Part shown: piece by piece, positions 31,475 to 39,039 of the stretch
Layout of the letters: each line of letters starts with the position of its first letter
Numbering within the stretch: the first letter of the stretch is position 1
From: MGBC114844 sp910585855
Lineage (GTDB): Bacteria; Bacillota; Clostridia; Lachnospirales; Lachnospiraceae
Assembly (NCBI GenBank): GCA_965646165.1
Contig: CBFFYP010000038.1
Coordinates: 1-40,603 of the forward strand
Length of the DNA stretch: 40,603 nucleotides
Direction of reading: 5' to 3'
Program-made: the position numbers and the translations under genes
Notes under the pieces: generated by a model
Databases searched by the model: none
What the model was told of the DNA's origin: nothing
What the model saw: the letters and a program-made list of their open reading frames with translations, nothing else

Positions 31475-31975
31475 ATGAAAAAAGGAAAACGGATCTTGTT
31501 GTTTGTCATGGTTTTAGGAACGATGTTTGTGATGACTTCTTGCGGAAATAATAAGAAGACAGGTGAAACCACACCAAATGCTACTACAGACACTACACAG
31601 GGCAGTCAAAATGGAAATCAAAATGGAAATGAAACTTCATCTGGAACAAATGGAAATACCGGGAATAATAACGGCACAACTAATGGAGGAAATGGAAGTA
31701 ATGCCGGAAATAACGGGAATGGGAACAATAATGGAAATAATGAAACGACCACCGGAACGAATGGAAATAATAATAATAGTGTTACCGATGGGACAAATGA
31801 GATGAATAATGGGAATGGAGATGGACCTTTAACCAATCTTGGGGATGATATTATGCAGGGAGTGGATGATTTGGCTACCGATATTGGATTGGATGGCAGT
31901 CAAAATGGAGTAGATAATGCTGGTGGTACTGGAACAGGAAATGGTGCAGGAAATACTACTGGAATGGGAGAATAA
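31475..31975 (+). CDS. Asn/Gly-rich putative lipoprotein
   Basis: The 166-residue protein has a type II signal peptide with Cys23 (VMTSC). A linker of about 90 residues follows, made almost only of Asn, Gly, Thr and Ser, and then the short acidic amphipathic block LGDDIMQGVDDLATDIGLDG. The low-complexity part is probably an unfolded spacer; the block near the end may be the functional motif. AGGAGG is slightly far (about 11 bases) from the ATG. No family is recognised. It is set off by terminators on both sides. Confidence 0.8.
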   Translation: MKKGKRILLFVMVLGTMFVMTSCGNNKKTGETTPNATTDTTQGSQNGNQNGNETSSGTNGNTGNNNGTTNGGNGSNAGNNGNGNNNGNNETTTGTNGNNNNSVTDGTNEMNNGNGDGPLTNLGDDIMQGVDDLATDIGLDGSQNGVDNAGGTGTGNGAGNTTGMGE

Positions 31976-31993
31976 TTGAAGTGATTAGGAAAA

Positions 31994-32027
31994 TGCCCTT
32001 TGTATGTATTTGCAAAGGGTGTTTTTG
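31994..32027 (+). terminator. Intrinsic terminator of the lipoprotein gene
   Basis: GCCCTTTG (31995-32002) pairs with CAAAGGGT (32013-32020), then GTTTTTG. Confidence 0.85.
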
Positions 32028-32063
32028 TTTTGCTGATCAGAGATACATAGCTAGATTTTATAA

Positions 32064-32075
32064 TGAACAGGTTCA
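32064..32075. promoter_or_regulatory. Putative TetR operator, distal site
   Basis: TGAACAGGTTCA has the form TGAAC-N2-GTTCA, identical in half-sites to 32117-32128. It lies 7 bases upstream of the -35 box. Confidence 0.6.
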
Positions 32076-32082
32076 AATAGGG

Positions 32083-32111
32083 TTGACAAATGGGGGAGTG
32101 GGGTATATTAT
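32083..32111 (+). promoter_or_regulatory. Promoter of the tetR/membrane-protein operon
   Basis: TTGACA (32083-32088), 17 bases, TATTAT (32106-32111), placed between two identical-half-site palindromes. Confidence 0.78.
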
Positions 32112-32116
32112 ATAAG

Positions 32117-32128
32117 TGAACATGTTCA
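32117..32128. promoter_or_regulatory. Putative TetR operator, proximal site
   Basis: TGAACATGTTCA is a perfect 12-bp palindrome just after the -10 box, over the expected transcription start. It is centred 53 bases from the distal site, about five DNA turns, so the two sites face the same side. Confidence 0.7.
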
Positions 32129-32156
32129 TTTATACTGATTAGGAGGGAGGTTTTGG

Positions 32157-32705
32157 ATGCGAAGGAAAGATGATACACTGCGTGCAACGCTGTTGAATTT
32201 GGCGCAGGATATTGCGGATACAGAAGGGATAGATGCTGTTAATATTCGTTTGATTGCGAAAAGGGCTGGTATTGCGACCGGGACAATATATAATTATTTT
32301 TCAAATAAAGAGGAGATTCTTCTTGCATTGACAGAAGAGTATTGGAAACAGGCTTTGCTTGAAATGAGGACGGAAATAGTGGCTGGTTCTTTTTGGGAGC
32401 AGTTACAGGAGATATTTTATTTTCTTAAGGTACGGATAGAACAGTCTGCCGGAAAACTTATGAACAGTCTTGGAAATGTGGGGCTGATAGGACAGGAATA
32501 TATGGTGTCTATGCAGTCGGAGCTGGAGGCAGCGTTAATTCAGCGTATGGAACAGGATGCAGATGTTCGAAGGGATATTTGGAATGAAACGTTTACGAAA
32601 GAGCAGTTTGTGCGTTTTATTATGGTGAATCTGACAGTGTTGTTAAAAACACAAGTATCTGATATTACTTTTTTTATTATAATTGTAAAACGTATAATTT
32701 ATTGA
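32157..32705 (+). CDS. TetR/AcrR family transcriptional regulator
   Basis: The 182-residue protein has the TetR N-terminal domain with helix-turn-helix VNIRLIAKRAGIATGTIYNYFSNKEEIL (residues about 22-49, shown here in full families as the recognition helix TGTIYNYF). The ligand-binding part is not assignable. AGGAGGGAGG precedes the ATG. It is first in an operon with the membrane protein at 32725 (19-base gap) and its promoter carries two matching palindromes, so autorepression and control of the neighbour are likely. The inducer is unknown. Confidence 0.92.
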   Translation: MRRKDDTLRATLLNLAQDIADTEGIDAVNIRLIAKRAGIATGTIYNYFSNKEEILLALTEEYWKQALLEMRTEIVAGSFWEQLQEIFYFLKVRIEQSAGKLMNSLGNVGLIGQEYMVSMQSELEAALIQRMEQDADVRRDIWNETFTKEQFVRFIMVNLTVLLKTQVSDITFFIIIVKRIIY

Positions 32706-32724
32706 ATGAAGAGGAGGAATATTT

Positions 32725-33405
32725 ATGGCACAGGCGATTGCAGAAACTGTTTTTGATATATTGTATTTGGCATTTGCAATGATTGCGGGTTTTACTATGG
32801 TGATAAAAGGAAATGATTCTTTGGTAAAGAAAGTTGGGTTGATGGCTGCGCTACTTGGGGCAGGAGATTCTTTTCATCTGATTCCCCGTTCCTATGCGCT
32901 TTGGACAACTGGATTGGAAGCAAATGCAGCGGCACTTGGAATTGGAAAATTTATTACTTCTATTACTATGACTTTGTTTTATTTAATTTTATATTATATT
33001 TGGCGTGAACACTATCAAGTGGAAGGACGCAGAAGTCTTACAACAGTAATGTGGATACTTTCTGTATTACGTATTGTTTTTTGCCTGCTTCCGCAAAATC
33101 AGTGGCTTGTATATCGGCAGCCGCTGTTATTTGGAGTTCTTCGCAATATACCTTTTGCGATTATGGGGGTTATCATTATTATTATTTTTGAACAGGAAGT
33201 AAAAAGAAGTAATGATTGTGTATTCCGATTTATGCCTCTGGCAGTGGGTTTGTCGTTTGGATTTTATCTGCCGGTTGTTTTGTTTAGTGGGATTGTTCCA
33301 ATTGTTGGTATGCTTATGATTCCGAAGACATTGGCATATGTTTGGATTGTGCTGATGGGATTACAGCTTTACAGGCAGTCGAATGGATTGAGGGAAAAAG
33401 TATAG
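32725..33405 (+). CDS. Multi-pass membrane protein of unknown family
   Basis: The 226-residue protein has about seven hydrophobic segments with short loops. Notable polar residues within or near the membrane are LGAGDSFHLIPR (about 47-58), YYIWREHYQVEGRR and LPQNQWLVYRQP. I do not recognise the family; the size and polar motifs would fit a small membrane-bound enzyme or transporter. It has a strong AGGAGG site 8 bases before the ATG, follows tetR in the same operon and is probably its regulated target. Confidence 0.82.
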   Translation: MAQAIAETVFDILYLAFAMIAGFTMVIKGNDSLVKKVGLMAALLGAGDSFHLIPRSYALWTTGLEANAAALGIGKFITSITMTLFYLILYYIWREHYQVEGRRSLTTVMWILSVLRIVFCLLPQNQWLVYRQPLLFGVLRNIPFAIMGVIIIIIFEQEVKRSNDCVFRFMPLAVGLSFGFYLPVVLFSGIVPIVGMLMIPKTLAYVWIVLMGLQLYRQSNGLREKV

Positions 33406-33416
33406 AGAAACAGTAG

Positions 33417-33468
33417 ACTGGCTGTTGGTTTCGAATTTGGTGTTTGCAAAAGACTTATTGAAGTAGAT
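33417..33468 (+). repeat. Right-end remnant of the hairpin element
   Basis: GGCTGTTGGTTTCGAATTTGG, split as GGCTGTTGG and TTTCGAATTTGG, then GCAAAAGACTTATTGAAG, match in order the right arm and right terminal repeat of module B at 6190-6241. The left arm is missing. Confidence 0.6.
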
Positions 33469-33563
33469 TTTAGAAAGAACTGGATTAATTTTGAGGATTG
33501 GGATATAATGGGATTCGCTATAAATAATAGTTTTTGATGACAAAAGAGAAACAGGAGGAGCAG

Positions 33564-34055
33564 ATGAAGGAGAAAAAGATTTTTTTTATTACACAGGCAG
33601 CAATGATTGCAGCGATTTATATTGTACTGACGGTTTTGTCAAATCAGTTTGGGCTTGCAAACGGAGCGATTCAGATTCGGCTTTCGGAGGCATTAACTGT
33701 TTTGCCTTATTTTACCGGAGCGGCAGTTCCCGGATTATATGTTGGATGTTTACTTAGTAATATTTTTACTGGATGTTGTTTATTAGATATTATAGGAGGG
33801 AGTTTTGCTACTTTGCTTGGGGCTGTGTTGACACGTAAAATTCGTCATTTTCATTGGCTGCTGCCTGTTCCGCCGATTATTGCAAATATGGTGATTGTAC
33901 CTTTGGTATTGATTTATGGCTATGGAGTGACACAGGCTTGGTGGTATCTGGTGTTTACAGTAGGGATTGGAGAAATTCTTTCTTGTGGTGTGCTTGGGAT
34001 GGGAGTTTGGATGGGACTGCAACGGTATGGGTCGGTTTTTCCTTTTGAAAGATAG
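33564..34055 (+). CDS. queT: QueT-type queuosine precursor transporter
   Basis: QueT is a substrate-binding (S) component of ECF-type vitamin transporters, proposed to import queuosine precursors. The 163-residue protein has about five to six membrane helices and the family features AAMIAAIYIVLTVLS, NGAIQIRLSEALTVLPYFTGAAVPGLYVGCLLSN (cut here by function, residues about 33-66), and IGEILSCGVLGMGVW. I start at 33564, with AGGAGG 6 bases upstream; an earlier in-frame ATG at 33534 lacks a site. A -10-like TATAAT lies at 33504. No preQ1 riboswitch is visible upstream. Confidence 0.88.
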   Translation: MKEKKIFFITQAAMIAAIYIVLTVLSNQFGLANGAIQIRLSEALTVLPYFTGAAVPGLYVGCLLSNIFTGCCLLDIIGGSFATLLGAVLTRKIRHFHWLLPVPPIIANMVIVPLVLIYGYGVTQAWWYLVFTVGIGEILSCGVLGMGVWMGLQRYGSVFPFER

Positions 34056-34070
34056 AAAGGAGCAGCATAG

Positions 34071-34107
34071 GTTCACAGAAAAAGGGGATCTGTGCTTTTG
34101 TTTTTTT
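34071..34107 (+). terminator. Probable terminator of queT
   Basis: CACAGA (34074-34079) pairs with TCTGTG (34089-34094), followed by CTTTTGTTTTTTT. The stem is short. Confidence 0.6.
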
Positions 34108-34186
34108 AGTGGTAAAGGTATATGATTTTTAGGAAATAGCCGAAATAAAAATTATAGATAGAAGATAGAATAAGGAGAGAGAAGGG

Positions 34187-34711
34187 ATGTTTATGTGGGA
34201 AGCGAAGGAAAAAGTTGTGCAGCAGCCGAAAAGTTTTGTGACTCGGATGGTTTGTTCGGAAAAAAAGGAGGGGATGAGTGAGGAAGAAAAGAAAAAAAGG
34301 TTAAGAAAGATTGAGCAGAAGCTGAAAAACGGGAAAAAGCTGACAGCAGAGGAGATGAGTTTTATACTGCGGTATTATCCAGAAAAATATCCTGCTGTTA
34401 AGCGGATACAGGTGATGCGGGAAAGTTTGGAAGAAAAGTTGGAACATGCTTCTTCAAAGGAGGAAGTACAGGATATTTTTATGCTTGCGGTTGGACTGGT
34501 AAGCGAGAAAGATCCTTATCGGGAAGAAGTTTTAAGTGCTTATCAGGATGTGATAAAAGAATTTAAAAAGAGCAGCAGCTATCAAAAACTTCCTCAAAAG
34601 ACGGAGGAAGCGAAAAAGAAAAAGGGCAGCGGTTTTGGGGCTGATTTAGAGGATGAGGTAAGAAAGGAAGAGTATCAGTTTTTTATGCCAGAATTTGATC
34701 TCCATATGTAA
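34187..34711 (+). CDS. Hypothetical coiled-coil protein, paralogue of 36632-37501
   Basis: The 174-residue, Lys/Glu-rich soluble protein has no signal peptide. It shares a block with the protein at 36632: KLKNGKKLTAEEMSFILRYYPEKY against KLKSGSELTPEEMAYLKEKNPEAY when read in two halves, a KEE motif, and EFKKSSSYQKLPQKTEE against EFVKSQEFRNLPTEEER at the same distance. This suggests a common domain of about 115 residues. I do not recognise its function. It heads the rightward cluster; AAGGAGAG precedes the ATG. Confidence 0.75.
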   Translation: MFMWEAKEKVVQQPKSFVTRMVCSEKKEGMSEEEKKKRLRKIEQKLKNGKKLTAEEMSFILRYYPEKYPAVKRIQVMRESLEEKLEHASSKEEVQDIFMLAVGLVSEKDPYREEVLSAYQDVIKEFKKSSSYQKLPQKTEEAKKKKGSGFGADLEDEVRKEEYQFFMPEFDLHM

Positions 34712-34776
34712 AAAAGTAGGGATATAAGGAGAAATATTATAAAGGTAGGGGGATATTTTGGAAGGAGGCGGTTAGA

Positions 34777-34950
34777 TTGTTTGAGAAAAAAGAGTATATA
34801 GTAGAACGACTGGATGGGGATTATGCGTATTTAAAGCTGATAGAAGAACCGGAATTAGAATTAAAATGTGTGGCTCGTGCTTTGCTGCCGCAAGAGATTG
34901 CGGAGGGCAGCCGATTGGCATATGAAATGATGGAATATACCCTGCTCTAG
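34777..34950 (+). CDS. DUF3006 domain small protein
   Basis: A 57-residue frame starts with TTG, 8 bases after GGAGG. It reads EYIVERLDGDYAYLKLIEE and then ARALLPQEIAEGSRLAYEM; the pattern of an N-terminal (I/V)(D/E)RxxGDYAxL and a central LLPxxxxEG is that of DUF3006 proteins. Function is unknown. It lies between the coiled-coil gene and the HAD gene in the same direction. Confidence 0.72.
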   Translation: MFEKKEYIVERLDGDYAYLKLIEEPELELKCVARALLPQEIAEGSRLAYEMMEYTLL

Positions 34951-35005
34951 TTTATAGATAAGCAGAGGAATGGAGAATATAATATAAGAAAGAGAGAAAA
35001 GTAAT

Positions 35006-35869
35006 TTGAAAATAGAGGAAAAAGAAATAAAACGGGCAGGGATTCGTCTTATTGCGATTGATCTGGACGGAACGATGCTGAATCAGGAAAAAAGAGTAAC
35101 AGAGTATACAAAAGAAGTTTTGGCACAGGCGGGACAGAACGGAATTTTGATTGTGCCTTCAACAGGCAGACATTATTATGGAATACCAAAAGAAGTATTG
35201 GAGTTAAAAGGTGTTCGTTATTTTTTGACTACGAACGGTGCGGCTGTTTATGACAGACAGGAGGGCAGATATTTTTATGAGGATGTTATGCCTTGTGAGT
35301 TTGCTCTTCGGATTTTAAAGGAATTGATGCAGTATGATATTTTGGTAGATGCCTTTATTGGCGGATATGCCTATCGTACAGAAGCGGATATGGCGTATAT
35401 TAAGGAACTGCAAGTGCCGGAGGTATTAAAAGAATTTATATGGAAATCCAGAAAAGGAGTTCCTTCTCTCTATCGTTTTATAGAGGAAAATCATTTGGAT
35501 GTTCATAAGTTTACTTTAAATTTTAAACCGAACGGACACGGGGGCAGAGTGGATCGAGAGAACGTACTTTTGTTGGCGGAAAGAGAAAAAGAAATCACTT
35601 GTGTCTGTGGAGGATTTGAAAATTTGGAATTGACAAATCGTACAGCAACAAAGGGAAATGCGCTTTTGAAATTGGGAGAACTTTTTGGGATTCCAAGGGA
35701 GCAGATTATGGCAATCGGGGACAGCGGAAATGACTATGCCATGCTAAAGGCAGCGGGAATTGGCGTAGCGATGGAAAATGCAGAAAAAGAGGTATTAGAA
35801 GCAGCAGATTTTATTACAAAATCTAATGAAGAGGATGGAGTTGCTTATGCAGTAAAACAGTGTTTTTAG
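35006..35869 (+). CDS. Cof-type HAD superfamily hydrolase
   Basis: The 287-residue HAD-IIB phosphatase has motif I AIDLDGTML with the nucleophile Asp, motif II VPSTGRH, motif III Lys in TATKGNALLKL and motif IV AIGDSGNDYAML, with an alpha/beta cap between. Such enzymes dephosphorylate sugar phosphates or PLP-type substrates; the exact substrate cannot be read. The start is TTG with GAGAGAAAAG upstream. The GDPD gene follows after 13 bases. Confidence 0.93.
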   Translation: MKIEEKEIKRAGIRLIAIDLDGTMLNQEKRVTEYTKEVLAQAGQNGILIVPSTGRHYYGIPKEVLELKGVRYFLTTNGAAVYDRQEGRYFYEDVMPCEFALRILKELMQYDILVDAFIGGYAYRTEADMAYIKELQVPEVLKEFIWKSRKGVPSLYRFIEENHLDVHKFTLNFKPNGHGGRVDRENVLLLAEREKEITCVCGGFENLELTNRTATKGNALLKLGELFGIPREQIMAIGDSGNDYAMLKAAGIGVAMENAEKEVLEAADFITKSNEEDGVAYAVKQCF

Positions 35870-35882
35870 AGAGGATGGTGTT

Positions 35883-36620
35883 ATGACAAAAATTTGGGCA
35901 CATAGAGGAGCAAGTGGTTATGCACCGGAAAATACAATGGAAGCATTTGCACTTGCGGTAGAACAGAGGGCAGATGGAGTAGAACTGGATGTACAGCTTA
36001 CTAAGGATCAGCGTTTGGTTGTAATTCATGATGAAACGGTAGATCGTGTTAGTATGCAGCATGGATATGTAAAAGATTTTGAGTGGAAAGATTTATGCAA
36101 AATTCCGGTAAATCGTACCATTCCTGAATACAAGGAAGTGTTTATTCCATCGTTAGAGGAAGTCTATCAACTTTTAAAGGGAAGTCATCTTACGATCAAT
36201 GTGGAATTAAAAACGAGTGTTATCTGGTATCCAAAGATAGAGGAAAAGGTTTTAGAACTTACTAAAGAGATGGGGATGTTAGAGCGAGTGATTTTTTCCT
36301 CTTTTAATCATGCCAGTGTAAAGAAAATAAAGGAGATAGAGCCAGAGGCAAAGACAGGAATTTTATACAGCGATATTTTGTATCAGGCAGCGGAGTATAG
36401 TCAGAAGGTGGAAGCAGATGCACTTCATCCTGTTTTTTATCATCGCTATATGGAGGAAGTATGGAAAGAGTATCGAGAATCCGGGATTCCTCTTCATATC
36501 TGGACGGTAAATACAGAGGACGCAATGAAAGATTTGATTAGGGAAGACGCAGCGGCAATTATTACAAATTATCCTGATAAAGCAAGAGCAGTTAGAGAAC
36601 AGATACAGGAAAACAGATAG
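35883..36620 (+). CDS. Cytosolic glycerophosphodiester phosphodiesterase
   Basis: The enzyme hydrolyses glycerophosphodiesters to glycerol 3-phosphate and an alcohol. The 245-residue barrel has the signature HRGASGYAPENTMEAF, the metal ligands in VELDVQLTKD, HDETVDR, VELKT and, at the end, WTVNTEDAMKDL. There is no signal peptide, so it resembles UgpQ rather than secreted GlpQ. It follows the HAD gene closely and precedes the second coiled-coil gene (11 bases). Confidence 0.94.
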   Translation: MTKIWAHRGASGYAPENTMEAFALAVEQRADGVELDVQLTKDQRLVVIHDETVDRVSMQHGYVKDFEWKDLCKIPVNRTIPEYKEVFIPSLEEVYQLLKGSHLTINVELKTSVIWYPKIEEKVLELTKEMGMLERVIFSSFNHASVKKIKEIEPEAKTGILYSDILYQAAEYSQKVEADALHPVFYHRYMEEVWKEYRESGIPLHIWTVNTEDAMKDLIREDAAAIITNYPDKARAVREQIQENR

Positions 36621-36631
36621 GAGGGAAAGGT

Positions 36632-37501
36632 ATGTTAATAACAGGAAGCGTGCAAAATGCAGTAAAGTTGGCACAGTTAGAAGAAGATTGGAAGAGAAAG
36701 AAAGAAGTAAAAAAAGAACAAAAAAAAGAAGAAATGACTCCGCAGATGCGCCAGTTAATGCAGTATCAAGAGGAAATGGAGCAGATACGGGAAGGAAATC
36801 AGATGGCTTCAATTGATGCAAAATTAAAGTCTGGATCGGAACTAACACCAGAAGAGATGGCATATCTAAAAGAAAAAAATCCAGAAGCTTATCAGGAATA
36901 TGAAGAAGTAAAAAGGGAGCGGGAAGCTTATAAAAATCAACTTAGAAACTGTAAGACAAAAGAGGAAGCAGAACGTGTAAAACTTTCTAAAATGGGGAAT
37001 TTTATGGCAGGAGCAAAGAGTATTTCCCAAAATCCAAATATTCCAAAAGAGAAGAAATTAAAATTGATGGAGAAACTTTTAAAAAAGACAATAGGAGTAA
37101 ATCAGGTTCATACAGAATTTGTAAAGTCGCAGGAGTTTCGCAATCTTCCGACAGAGGAAGAAAGACGGGAAGAGGAAAAGGAAAAAAGGAAAGTTGTAAA
37201 AGGCAGGCAGCCGGATAGAAAAAAAGAAGAAGAACTTTTGGAGATGGATAAAAAACCGTTGGATAAAACGAATTTTTATCAGGAAGAAGAAATCGTGGAT
37301 TCGGCTGAATTAGAAGAAGAGAAAAAAAGAAAGGGAAAGACAAAAAAGGGAAAAAATACTGCAGCAGCGGCGGATTTTAAAGAAACAACAACAGAAATTT
37401 TACAGTTTCTTACAGCAAATCGAACCATAGGAGGGGCATTAGAGTATAGAAAAATAGTCGGTACAGAAGGAAACTGGAATAAAAATATAAGTATAAAATA
37501 A
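36632..37501 (+). CDS. Hypothetical charged coiled-coil protein, paralogue of 34187-34711
   Basis: The 289-residue protein is rich in Lys and Glu (about residues 20-60 and 165-250 are coiled-coil-like). Its centre (about 65-185) shares the KLKxGxxLTxEEM, PExY, KEE and EFxKSxxxxxLP motifs with the 34187 protein. The C-terminal 60 residues (after GKNTAAAADFKETTTEI) are unlike the rest and may be a separate small domain. The start MLITGSVQNAVKLAQ has AGGAGG upstream. No known family is recognised. Confidence 0.78.
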   Translation: MLITGSVQNAVKLAQLEEDWKRKKEVKKEQKKEEMTPQMRQLMQYQEEMEQIREGNQMASIDAKLKSGSELTPEEMAYLKEKNPEAYQEYEEVKREREAYKNQLRNCKTKEEAERVKLSKMGNFMAGAKSISQNPNIPKEKKLKLMEKLLKKTIGVNQVHTEFVKSQEFRNLPTEEERREEEKEKRKVVKGRQPDRKKEEELLEMDKKPLDKTNFYQEEEIVDSAELEEEKKRKGKTKKGKNTAAAADFKETTTEILQFLTANRTIGGALEYRKIVGTEGNWNKNISIK

Positions 37502-37549
37502 GTGTACGATAACAACAAAGATAAGTGTAAGTAAGAGGATTTTATCAAA

Positions 37550-37885
37550 ATGAAAGAGAAACAGGAAGTAATTGCTTACTGCCTGACTTATCAGGATGTT
37601 TATGAAGACTATCCATTTCATGATCCGAATTGGTGTGTGATTCGGCATAAGAAAAGTAAGCGGGTGTTTGCATGGATATTTGAAAAAGACAATTTGATCT
37701 GGATTAATGTAAAGTGCGATCCGGAATGGAGGGAGTTTTGGAGAAGTGCTTATGATGCAGTAAAACCGGCTTATCATCTAAATAAAACACATTGGAATTC
37801 GATTGTATTAGACGGAACAGTACCAGATCAGGAGATTGGAAGAATGATAGAGGAAAGCTATCGGCTGACACAAAAAGCAAAGTAA
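37550..37885 (+). CDS. MmcQ/YjbR family DNA-binding-like protein
   Basis: The 111-residue protein has the double-wing CyaY-like fold pattern of MmcQ/YjbR (DUF419): DYPFHDPNWCVIRHKKSKRVFAW divided around the first strands, IWINVKCDPEWREFWR, and the hallmark NKTHWNSIVLDGTVPDQEI near the end. Some members bind DNA; function is otherwise unknown. It is followed after 14 bases by the S66 peptidase gene. Confidence 0.9.
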   Translation: MKEKQEVIAYCLTYQDVYEDYPFHDPNWCVIRHKKSKRVFAWIFEKDNLIWINVKCDPEWREFWRSAYDAVKPAYHLNKTHWNSIVLDGTVPDQEIGRMIEESYRLTQKAK

Positions 37886-37899
37886 TAGTGGAGGAAAAA

Positions 37900-38922
37900 A
37901 TGAAATATCCGAAATTTTTAGAGAAAAATGGCAGAATCGGTTTTGTAGCCCCTTCATTTGGCTGCAATATCGAACCTTATCGAACCGCATTTGATCATGC
38001 ACAGAAAAAATTCCAGCAGATGGGATATCAGATTGTACTTGGACCAAACTGCTATAAAGGGGAGGGAATCGGAATCAGCAATACACCAAAACTGTGCGGA
38101 GAAGAGTTTACAAAAGAATACTGCAGTGCAGAAAATGATCTGCTGATTTCCTGCGGAGGCGGGGAATTGATGTGTGAGGATTTGGACTATATTGATTTTG
38201 CAGCCTTAAAAAAAGCCGAACCCAAGTGGTTTATGGGATATTCAGATAATACAAATATAACCTATTTATTGACAACATTTTGTGATACCGCTTCGATTTA
38301 TGGTCCATGCGCAGCAGCTTTTGGAATGAAACCTTGGCATCCGTCTTTGGAAGATGCATTTGCGATTCTAACCGGAGAGAAAAAGGAAGTTTTCGGATAT
38401 AACGGATGGGAAAAAACATCTTTAAAATCAGAAGAAAACCCATTAGCACCCTATCATATCACAGAAACCAGAGTAATACGCCGTTTTCCGGATCAGGATG
38501 CCGTTTTAAAAGGACGTCTGCTGGGAGGCTGTATGGATTGTCTGATTAATCTGCTGGGAACAAAATATGATAAAACAACGGAATTTATAGAAAATTATAA
38601 AGAAGACGGGATTATCTGGTTTTTAGAATCCTGTGATTTAAATATTATGTCCATTCGCAGAGCGATGTGGCAGATGGAACATGCAGGATGGTTTCAGTAT
38701 ACGAAAGGTTTTTTAATTGGTCGTCCTTTGCAGTTTGGAATGGAGCAGATGGGATTAGACTGCTACCAAGCTGTACTTGGTGTAGTGCAAAAGTATGGAG
38801 TACCTGTTTGGATGGATATAGATTTAGGACATTTGCCGCCTATGATGCCTATTGTATGCGGATCTTTAGCAGTGGCAGAAAGCAGAGGAAATGAGATTCG
38901 AATACAGTATGATTATCAATAG
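37900..38922 (+). CDS. S66 family peptidase (LD-carboxypeptidase / MccF-like)
   Basis: S66 enzymes cleave murein tetrapeptides or microcin-type acyl-nucleotides. The 340-residue protein has the Ser-Glu-His triad: Ser115 in MGYSDNTNI, Glu243 in FLESCD and His311 in DLGHLPPMMPI. The nucleophile elbow and length are nearer to the MccF-like branch, so antibiotic self-protection is possible besides cell-wall recycling. I start at ATG 37900, with GGAGG upstream; an in-frame ATG at 37792 lies inside the preceding gene and is rejected. It is the last gene of the cluster. Confidence 0.92.
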   Translation: MKYPKFLEKNGRIGFVAPSFGCNIEPYRTAFDHAQKKFQQMGYQIVLGPNCYKGEGIGISNTPKLCGEEFTKEYCSAENDLLISCGGGELMCEDLDYIDFAALKKAEPKWFMGYSDNTNITYLLTTFCDTASIYGPCAAAFGMKPWHPSLEDAFAILTGEKKEVFGYNGWEKTSLKSEENPLAPYHITETRVIRRFPDQDAVLKGRLLGGCMDCLINLLGTKYDKTTEFIENYKEDGIIWFLESCDLNIMSIRRAMWQMEHAGWFQYTKGFLIGRPLQFGMEQMGLDCYQAVLGVVQKYGVPVWMDIDLGHLPPMMPIVCGSLAVAESRGNEIRIQYDYQ

Positions 38923-38943
38923 ATTTGATTATGGAGGTGCAGG

Positions 38944-39024
38944 CGTGGGAACGCAAAACTCGAAAGGAAGGTTTATTCCGAGCCCGGTGCAGACCTTCCT
39001 TCAGATTTTGGCGTCCTTTCTAAG
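38944..39024. terminator. Large hairpin between convergent genes (second hairpin family)
   Basis: CAAAACTCG and AAGGAAGGT pair with ACCTTCCTT and CAGATTTTG; the loop holds TATTCCGAGCCCGG, nearly the loop motif of 11416-11496. The right end is GGCGTCCTTTCT. It separates the S66 and DUF4317 genes and may stop transcription from both. Confidence 0.6.
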
Positions 39025-39039
39025 AAAAATCACCCTTGA

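Noticed and set aside
31563..31836. Alternative frames in the Asn/Gly-rich lipoprotein gene
   Set aside because: They are shadows of a low-complexity sequence; only the frame with a signal peptide and lipobox is sensible.
33405..33563. Possible preQ1 riboswitch before queT
   Set aside because: No CTAC-containing loop with an A-rich tail of the preQ1 type is present; much of the stretch is a hairpin-element remnant.
34187..37501. Prophage or conjugative origin for the coiled-coil genes
   Set aside because: No integrase, capsid, terminase, relaxase or attachment site is seen; neighbours are ordinary metabolic genes.
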